Assembly (NCBI RefSeq): GCF_023101765.2
Contig: NC_064229.1
Span: forward strand, 7,292,473 to 7,356,472
Reading direction: 5' to 3'
DNA length: 64,000 nt
Source: Spodoptera frugiperda
Taxonomy: Eukaryota; Arthropoda; Insecta; Lepidoptera; Noctuidae
The notes under the pieces were generated by a model. It was not told the origin of the DNA. It searched no databases and worked only from the letters and a program-made list of their open reading frames with translations. The position numbers and the translations under genes are program-made. Below are positions 27,901-38,300 of this stretch, piece after piece; positions within the stretch are counted from its first letter, which is position 1, and every line of letters begins with the position of its first letter.

Positions 27901-30900
27901 GTCACCGGTGACCGACGTTAGCGGAGGATTTGCTTTCAACAATTTTCTATTGGCAGTCAAAGACTTAAAGACTGGAGTCGCTATTTGTAAAAGTTACAAA
28001 GAAAAGTTAAGGATTTCGAAATCAAATCAAACATGTAGCTATAAACTCACAGTCAGATTAAAAGCCTCTCGTTATATAAAATATTACCTACTCTTTATTT
28101 CAGTATGACAACGAAGGTGTGGCAGTAGTGTTGGTACACGATCAGAAGAAGAACTTCTACAAGAAGTTCCTATACGAACCATTCCCAGTAGAGTCCAGTT
28201 TGCTGGAAGTGTTACCTGACCATCTTAATGCTGAAATTGTAGCTGGTATGTATAAAGCGAACCTATATTTGATTGTAATCATAATTAAGTTTAATTTCCT
28301 TTAAAAGACCTTTCCCACCAATAAGTGACTTCTGACACTTCATTAAGGGCCAGTAACACCACTACCACATAACTTTCACTTAAGTAGGATATAAAAACAT
28401 CAATTTTGGTACATTTCGTATAGATGATGATTAGTCGAATTATCTACCAGTAAAACATATACAAAAATTGATTTTATCATGTTCACCTAAAAAGAAATGC
28501 TATAAATAAATAAGAAAGATTAAAACATACCGGCCGAATTGAAAACATCCTCCTTTTTGGAAGTCGGTTAAAAATAGGGAATTAAACTTATACTATCCGA
28601 TATCAATTAATCCTACATTTATAGTTTATAGAACAATACTATTAAATCCTCTTTAAACATACACAAAGGAAACTAAGATTAAGATTCATGATACAGTTGT
28701 GATGTTTGTACTAATTAATGTTCTTCCTACACTAGGTACGGTGCAAACAAAGCAAGACATCCTAGACTACATGACATGGACGTACTTCTTCCGTCGCCTG
28801 CTGAAGAACCCGTCGTACTACAACCTGGAGAGCGTGGAGCCTCAGGACGTCAACTACTACCTGTCCAACTTGGTGCAGAGCTCCTTGGATGCCCTGGCCG
28901 GTGCCAACTGCTTGGAAATTGAGGAGGTAAGGCATTCGTTGTTTATGTTTGTCTTGTGAGAAAGCTATTTGTGTGCATTTTTATTTTATCGATCTTGCTA
29001 ATATTTTTTGTTCATTACCAGTATAAACTTTCTTGCGACAATTATGTATTTTGTGATACAAAAAGATCAAAACACTTCGTATTGTTTACTCTTCTCTGCA
29101 TCACGCGAAGGTTCGGCTGTTAAGTCCTTTGTCCAAAAAGCTTCAATAAGTTGAATAATATAAGAGGATTATAATGCAAGAGAATATGTACGTGTGAAGG
29201 GCGTATATTAAATAACCATATTTTCTTCTATCAAACTATGTTTAGCATTGTGTTTACAGAAATAAGATGTCTTACAATCAAATTATAATTATGTGAGACC
29301 TCCTCTCGCCTGTGACACAGGATTATCCTAGTACAGGCACCTAACTATGTGTCATCTACTTTGTTTAATTAAAGAATATTTTAGTATTTGTGTCCATTTA
29401 CATTTCTGAATAAAGAGTTTTTATCATCAGTTTTTTATAAAATTTTCCCGAATGTTATCGTATACAAATGCCCTTCAATCATACTCTGACCTACCTGACT
29501 TTCAATATAATAACTGCTCTCCTTATTTCCCAGGACCTCCGCACAGTCCACTGCACGTGGATGGGTCGTATCGCGTCGTACTACTACCTGTCTTACAAGA
29601 CGATGGCGCACTTTACCCGCAATCTACACAACAATATGAACGTTGACGACTTGCTGCGGGTACTGGCCGACAGTGAGGAGTACGCCACTCTACCCGTCAG
29701 GCATAACGAGGATCTGCTTAATGGGTGAGTAGGACTAGTAGTCACATACGATAATCACGAAGGAATTGAAGGCTGACTGTCATTGTTAGAATCTATCGGA
29801 TCAAAGTCCGAATACTGAAACGCTACTCAAATTTAAGTTGTACTCAAATATCGTGCTATCTCTTTCATTTTAAAAAGAATTTATAGTGACAGGAATATTT
29901 CTGAGAGCGATTTAAAATTGAGTGATGTTTGAGTATTCGATCATAAGTCAATGAAATATCATTGATGAACCAATTTTGGATTAGTTGTGTTTTTGTCTTG
30001 TAAAATCTTTCCCTACACTAGAATTTTCTTCTATGTTATGAGTACGTGCATAACATACAAATTCACATACACATCACACCCAGACCAGAAACAACTATCT
30101 AAAGATCACACAAAGAGAGGTTCCGTACAGTAATCGAAGCGACACGTTGCGCAGCAGCCAGTTCATCAATCGTTAAGTCAAAATTTATAGATAAATCTTT
30201 AATAAAACCCAATTTTCCTTGCAGCGAGCTATCCCAGCAATGCCGGCTTCCTGTAGACGCTCTAAGTCTCGACTCGTCCAACGTAAAAGCCTTCCTGCTA
30301 CTACAAGCGCATATGACAAGACTACAACTACCTAACACTGACTATTTGACAGACACCAAGTCTGTACTAGACCAAACTATTAGGATATTGCAGGCAAGAT
30401 ATTCGAGTTTGAAACCTTATTTTAATTGAACAATGTTGGTTTTTATTTGATTTGGATTGTTTTTGTTAATTTAATGTGAAAGTTGTGATTGCCGTCTCAT
30501 TGCATAAGTCAATATGGTCAGTATTATTTACCTAAGCGAGACTTCTAGTACCTCTTGAAAATAATTTACAGTGTCAGTTGTAAGTCAAGTGTGTCTCAAG
30601 CTTGTTCATTACCTAAATTGTATAAAGCACAAATGCAATTATGACGCAAAAATAGCATTACTTAACTACTGATAAAACTACCATGTTAAATGAAGAATAA
30701 CTCTAAATTCTGAAATAACTCTAAGATTTGGAACTTGACGCTATAGTAACTTTTATTCAGCTCAAAATTACCTATCCAATGACGTAACTCACATAGCTAT
30801 TGGAAGTGGGACTAGATTTCATAGAAACTCTGGCATCCTCCTTTTGTGACTATTAATAAAAAAAAACTTTACGTCATACATACATACTTCCATTAATCAG

Positions 30901-32330
30901 CTTTATAAAACAACCTCTCATGTTTACAGGCAATGATAGACACATCAGCGGAAAACGGCTGGCTGTCCGTCTGTCTATCCTGTCAGATGTTGATGCAAAG
31001 TATTGTCCAAGCAAGATGGCCGACAGAGTCCCCTCTATTAACCCTCCCACACATAGACTCCCAGCATCTCTACATATTCTCCAAAATGACGAAAGACACT
31101 CACAGGCCGTGTCATATGCTCAATGGGCTGAAAGTGGCTTGTATGAGGAACTATGAGCTGTTAGCCAAGTATATGAGAAGGGAGTTCGAAGAGAATCAGA
31201 TTGAACAGATACATAGGGTGAGTTTTTATATAAATATATTATTTATATTATGTAAAGTAGACTTTGTTGATGTTTTTATACCTAAAACTAAACGTTCTTG
31301 TGTTCCATTTTTAACCATAACTAGATAAAATTCTGATTTTTTTACAATAATCATAAGACATACTAAATTAACTATAAAATCGCGGTTTTTACTCTCATAC
31401 ATTAGTAGAGTAATGCTCTACTAGTTTCAAGTCGTAGAGGAACTTTTCTAGTTACAATTCTATGAAATTATATTAAATAACATTTGGTGGACCACATTTG
31501 AAAAGTAGTTGATATGTGTTTTGTCTTTTATTGTTGATTTAAACATCCTCACTTAATAGATACGTATTTAACAATTTCATAACAAAGGTGATGAGTAAAT
31601 ATTTCATTTATAATAGTTTTTACTGTGTCTATTTTAGAAACAAACATTATTTTAGTTATTATTCCTATAATATAATTTCTTCTCCAGGCTATATGTGACA
31701 TGCCAACTTTGGACGTAAAGCTATATGTCCGCGGGCTCTGGTTCGACACTGAAGGTGAACAGGACAAACGTATTCGCCAGCCTCCCGGCAGAGATGAATG
31801 GATAACGCTACATGCTGATCAGGTAAACACAAAAATATTATTTTTTGTTTCTTAATAGTATCTTGTGTAGCGTATATTTTCTAATTATATTTTGCTGCTC
31901 ACTGACGTAACTGTTTGACGAGGTAGCTCGACTAATTTCAAGCTAATTGGGAGCTCATAATTATGAGCAGCATTGCGTGGCCAATAACACAGTCAGCGTT
32001 GTAGATATTTATTCCAATTAATTAATACAATTGTTATATGATTTCATAGTAATGTGTATTTGCTAAAATATTGAAACGCATTACTTTTTACACTACTTTT
32101 TAAAACTTATTCCCCACCTAAGAACGAATCTATCTATATATAAAACTCTTCCGTTACTGAGTGACTGACTGACAGACAACGCACAGTCGAAACTACTGGT
32201 CGTAGACAGCTGAAATTTGGAATGTAGGTTCCTTGGGATATGTAGGGGAGCACTAAGAAAGGATTTTTGGAAATTCAACCCCCAAGGGGGGAAAAGGGGT
32301 AAAAACGTTTCTATGAAAAATCTTATTCCT

Positions 32331-32361
<31 letters not shown>

Positions 32362-35300
32362 GGAAAATCATCCAATGACTTCTCCCGCCTAGGGTGAGGC
32401 AGGAGGGAGTGTCAGACTCTTACTGACTAAAAACCACCCCGTTCCTTCTCCTGCTTTGAGCCGGAGCCCCGGTAACCTTTTACGTTGTCCGCAGCTCCGG
32501 ATCAGGCATCAGCCCTACTGGGCCCCATCTGTGGTGGTCTGGCTCTTTGAGGCGCGCGCGGAACGCGACGCGCCGTACGCACGGGTCTGGTTCTGGTCGG
32601 GCGGCGAGCTACCCTTGCTCGCCGTCCGCAGACCCGCACTTACGGTGGCCGGAGATCGTCACGCGATCCCCGACGCCCGGAGTGTCTTCTGCGGCGGCTG
32701 GGGCGTGAGGAGGATCGTTCCCTCACGCGCTCCGCCTCCTCCTTAGCTAGCATAACTGCTTCGCAGAAGGAGGAGACGGCGTCCCATTCCCCCTCGCTCC
32801 GCACCATGGCCTGAACCAAAGCCGGACGCGAGAGGTCACCGTCGCCGATCACATCCCTAAGGACACGGCGGTGCTCAGCCCATGCAGGGCATACCGCTAC
32901 TGTATGCTCCACCGTGTCCTCCGGGTGGTCCACGCAATGCCGACACCCGGGCGTTTCCTCCCGCCGAATCCGAAACAGGTACCTACCGAAACTTCCGTGT
33001 CCAGTAAGCACCTGCGTCAGGCGGTAGGTGAGGACGCCGTGACGCCTCTCTAGCCACTCCTCAAAGAGGGGACTTACCGCTGCTATAACAGCGAGCCCAG
33101 CCCTCGGTTGCGACAGTCGTTGCTTCCATTCCGCCATGAGATCGCGCCGGAGCTCATCCCGCCACGCACTAATCTGGCGCGGCAGTGGACTTTCGCCCCG
33201 GCGATGCGCCTCCGCACGTAGGCTGTATACGTGCGCCAGCACTTTCGCCTCCAGATCCCACGGCGGTGATCCGGCAAGGAGGTTAGCCGCCTCCCCGGAG
33301 ATCGTGCGGTACCCACGGATCATCCGAATGGCCATGACCCTCTGGGATGAAACCAGCGCGCGAGCTGGTCGTCGCCGTAGATTTGGCGCCCACACTGGGG
33401 CCCCATAGAGGGCCATGGACCGCACAATCCCCGCGTACAACCTCCGGCAGGAGGCGTTTGGTCCCCCGAGGTTGGGTAGGAGCCGCTTTAGGGCAGCCCC
33501 CGTCCGTTCCAACTTGGGAGCCAAACGTCGGAAATGTTCCTCGAATTTCCACCGACTGTCGAGGACGAGTCCCAGGTACTTCATCGTCACCTCGATGCCG
33601 ATGGAAACCCCTCCTGCCATGATCTGGAACCCACCCAGAGGTGGCGCATTCCCGCGGCCATAAAAACACATGGCCTCGGACTTATGAAGCGCCACCTCGA
33701 GTCCCAGCTGCCGGATCCTTGCAACGACTATCGCAACCGCTCTCGTCATCAAGTCAGCCGCCATTTGGTGCGACCTCCCGCTTGCTAGCACTAGCGTATC
33801 ATCAGCGTAGCAAACCACGCTGACGCCGCTCGGGAGGTCGGTGCGCAGCACCCAGTCGTAGCCTATGTTCCACAGGAGCGGTCCCAGGACCGATCCCTGT
33901 GGAACACCGCGCGACATCTCTCGCCGGTTCCACTCACCTCGGTGACCGGGGTAGATGACAGATCTGTTCGTCAGATAAGCCTCGACTATACGACGGAGAT
34001 AGGTAGGCACCCGATGATATCGTAGTGCCTCCAAAATGCAGCTCCAGGGCAGAGAGTTGAAGGCGTTGGCGATGTCCAAAGACACCGCCACGACGACCCT
34101 ACCCCTGGACACTGCAGACCCCGTCGTAAGGTCCCTCACGCGCATGATGGCGTCCACCGTAGAGCGCCCTCTGCGGAAGCCGAACTGGCCGTCCGCGAGG
34201 TCCGGCCCTGTTCCCGTCAGGTGCGCGACGAGGCGGTTTGAAATTATTCTTTCAAATAGTTTTCCCACCTCGTCGAGTAGCACGATGGGCCGGTACGCGG
34301 ACGGAGAGTCCGCAGGGCGCCCTGGCTTCTTCACGAGGACCAGTTTACCCGCCTTCCATGATAGCGGGAACTGGCCCCTCTCCAAACATGCGCTGAAAAG
34401 ACCAATTAGTCGAGGCCTGAGAGTCTCCGAAGCCAGGACCCACGCCTTCCCAGGCAATCCGTCGGGTCCCGGGGCGGTGTTCTTGGCGCCCATCCGGCGC
34501 ACCGCCACTCTCAGCTCTGCCTCGGTCACTTCTGGTGCTGTGTCGTCGTCGTCGTCGCTGTGGCCCGCATCGGGCACCGCAGGGGGCGGAGTCATGCACG
34601 GAGGGATGTAGCCCCTCTGTGATTGGGGGAACAAGGTGGTGACCACCTCCTCTACAACCTCTGGCCGGAGACTCTGTGTCAGCGGGGGAGCCTGTGTGCG
34701 GAGCTTGTCACGCACCATTAGGTAGGGGCGTCCCCACGGGTCTCTGTCCAGAGTCTCCAGCATCTCCTGGCGGGCCTGGTTTTTGGCCCGCCGGATTTCC
34801 GTTTTTAGGGCGTCTTTCGCCGCCTTGTACCCCTCATATAACTCCGCCTCTCTAGCTTCCGCGTCTGGAGGACGGATACGAAGCCTGCGGTGCCTAGTGT
34901 ACTGGCGTCGCGCAGCAACACACGCACTGCGCAGAGCAGCCAGCTCTTGCGACCACCAGTACATTTGGCGCTTCCGCTGTCCTGGACGGACCCGGGGCAT
35001 CGCCACGTCACAAATCCTGTACATGGCGTCCTGGAGCCACCGTGCCTCCTCGTTAATGTCGGCAGGCCTGTCCGGTGGTATCACCCAGGCCTGCAGGATG
35101 GCGGCTTCCAGGAATAGCTCCCGGTCCAGCTGTCTCAGCGCCCAACGCGGGCCACATGGGGCCTGTCTGACTGGTGGGTCCGCGGACTCGGCGGAGACAT
35201 CAAACCGAATATACCGATGATCGGAATATGTCTCCACCTCCTCCATGACACACCAGTCGACCACACGCGGTGACAGAGCAGGGCTCGCGAACGAAATGTC

Positions 35301-38300
35301 CACCACCGATTCACCCTGCATCCGCACACACGTGGGAACAGAACCCCGGTTCAGGACGACTAGGCCTGACTCCAGAGCCCAGTCTTCCACCATCCTACCC
35401 CGCGTGTCAGTGATCCGGGAACCCCAAGCCAGATTCTTGGCATTGAAGTCCCCGAGGACAAGCACGGGGAGGGAACGGAACCCGACGACGACGTCAACCA
35501 ACTCCCTCAGGGAGTTGTGGAACTCGGCGAGAGTTCGGTTCGGAGAGAAATACACGCCCACCACAGCGATCTCTCCGAACCGTGCTGCAACACAACCCCG
35601 GCCTCTTTGAGCACCCTCAAGAGTCGGGGTACCGGCGGCGGCTGACGAGATGATGGTCACCGAGCCATCCAAGTCCGCCACCCAGTGATCCCTGGGCGGG
35701 ACGAAATAGGGCTCGGAGACCACGGCGATATTAATCGACCACTGCGCCATGCTCTGGAGTAGTAGGTCCTGAGCGGCAGCGCAGTGATTGATGTTCGCCT
35801 GGAGGAGACGTAATGGAGTCACTATTGACAATCCATCACGACCTCCTCGGCGGCATTACAGCCGGCAGCGGCTGCGGCGACAGCAGCAGTAGGGGAAGCG
35901 GTTGCTACTGCAGTGGCGGCGGCGGGAACGGCGGGGGTTGCGGAGGGCCTAGCCTTGCCCCTGGCTTTGGCAGGAGGGGAGCAGATTCTGCTCCCGGCCC
36001 GGTGATTGGCCGGCTTACCAACTGTCGCGCATGCTTGACAGTGTAGCGGGGCGGAGCACGAGCCGGCCCTGTGACCGGGCTGACCGCAGCGGAAGCAGCA
36101 GTCACTGCGGTCCACCTCTGAGGTGCACTTAACGCTCACGTGGTGACCCACGTGGCAACGGTAACACCTCATAGGCCGAGGCTCGAGCAGTTTGACCTGC
36201 GCCGAGACCCAGCCCACCAGGAGCCTTCGACCCTCCTTTATTTTCTTGGCCGCTGAGACGGGGCAGCTCACAACAACCGTTCGCAGCCCCGAATTGTCTG
36301 CACGGATGGTGCCTGCCTTCACCTGGTCTGCAGGGCACCCTCCCGTTCTGGCTACAGCAGCCACTATCTCCTCCGCCGTCACGGAGTCGTCCAGGCCCAA
36401 TATGCGCAAGTCTAGGCACTTGGTGGGCCTGGACACGCGAGCCTCGTCCGTCTCGAGACACGCCCTGAGCCTTTCAGCAAGAGCGTCAGCGGATGGACCG
36501 CTGGCCTCGCCGGGAACCTCCAGTAGGCGGGCTCCAGTCGCCGTGACTTTCATAGAAAACCCGTCTGGGGCCCCGTACTCCGCAGGATTTACCGCCGCCT
36601 TCAGTTTGGCGAGGACGTCGCCGTACGTGACGCCCCTTTTAACCGCGTCCGGCTGTAGCGTTATCACTACCGCCGCGGTTTTAGGGGCGACAAGCATTGC
36701 CGCAGCGCGCTTCTCCTTGCGCCGCTGCTGCCGCCGCTGCCGCTGTTCCTTTTTGCGGCGCTTTCGTCCCTCCTTGGCGGCCCTCCTAGCCTCTCCAACC
36801 ACGTGCCATTGGCCGCCATCAACAGGAGAATCCGAGACTGGGGTAGGCTCTACTCCGGTTGGGGCAACAGCCGGCTGATTCACTGTGCCCCTGCGCCTAC
36901 GACCTATCGGCGCCTTGGCAGCCGGTGCAGCCGGAGCCTGCGCTGGCGAGGCTACCAGCTCTCTCGCCGGCGGTTGGCCTTGAGCAGAGCGGCTTGACTG
37001 ACCAGAATTGGTCGCCGCTGCAGCTGCAAAGGTTTTTGGCGTTCTTTGACTCGCTGCTAGTGGGGGGCGGAGGATCCTGCCCTCCAGCACGTCAAAACGT
37101 TGCTGGAACGCAGCCATTTCCTGCCGCACTAAGCCGATCATGTCAGCCTCCGTTGACTGTGAAGGCTGGCCTCGACCTCCGCGAGCAGCGGCGAGCTCGG
37201 CCTTAGCCGACCGAAGCTCGGCCTCCATAGCCGCATTGGAGGCTGTCAACCGCGCCATCTCCCGCCGCATCTCCCCCAGCTCTTTTTGCAAGACGGTCAT
37301 CTGCCGCCCTGCTGCTAAAGGCGCCCCGTTTTGCCGAGCGGCCTTCATAATAGTCGCCTTCGCGTGTCTCAGCACTCCGTTTCGGGCGTTCTGGGACTTC
37401 TGTCCAGCCACCATACGGAGTGCCTCCATAACCGCCTTGCGAAGGCTAACCTCGCCAGTTACACCAACATTCTGGCCTACTGAGTCCTCGCCACCAGACA
37501 CCTCCATTTCAGAGGAGTCGGCTTCCGTTGGTTCGGCCTGAGTAGTGGGTACCAGCCTTTCACTGCCCTTTCTTTTACCCCTTCCCCGCGAAGCCGTAGG
37601 GATCTTAGGGGCTGGGGCCTCCTGCTCGTTGGAGGACGGCCCTCGACCCTCCTCCAACCTGGGACGTTTAAACGTCCCCTTTTCGGGCGCTGCGAGCTCA
37701 CGCTGCGCAGTGAGCAAGCGCCAGATGCGGATGAGGTATCGGACTCAGAGCCCGACACCCTCCGACTTGGGGCCCGTACGGGCCCAAGGGAAACAGAGCC
37801 ACTCCGGCTCTCTCCAGCAACAGCAAGCGAGCTGAGCTCACTTGCCCTCTCCTCCTCATTCGATGGTGGTTTTAAAAAGGTTTTATTTTTTGACTTCTCC
37901 ATATAAGTCCCACGAGTATGGGGGAAATAAACGGTCCGCCCAGGCAGTGCCCCCTGTACCTGGGTAAGTGTACATTTAGTACTCAACTAGAGGGTCCACC
38001 GGTCCCCTAGCTGGGGGTGCGCTCGCGACTGACTCTACTCCTCAGCCATGCATACCCTCGCCGCGCACCAGAACTTGGTATTGGAGGAATTTTTTATAGA
38101 GGTTATCTTCCTCGCGGTCCAGGCGACCAAGCCAAGACCGTCGTCCCGTTCCAAGTCATGCAACCATGAACTCTTCCCGGATTACGACTTCGACGGCTGC
38201 AGTCGAGGCACTACTTGTGTCCCGATGCTACTCGTTGGCAGGGTGAGTGCACAACGAGCACCGCCCTTGTTTCTCCACCACGTTCTCTGCTAAACTCAGA

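Noticed and set aside
34036..34611. 191-codon plus-strand frame, and other long frames on both strands within 32456-38552
   Set aside because: They are antisense or out-of-frame shadows of the GC-rich R1-clade ORF1 and ORF2, without domains of their own.
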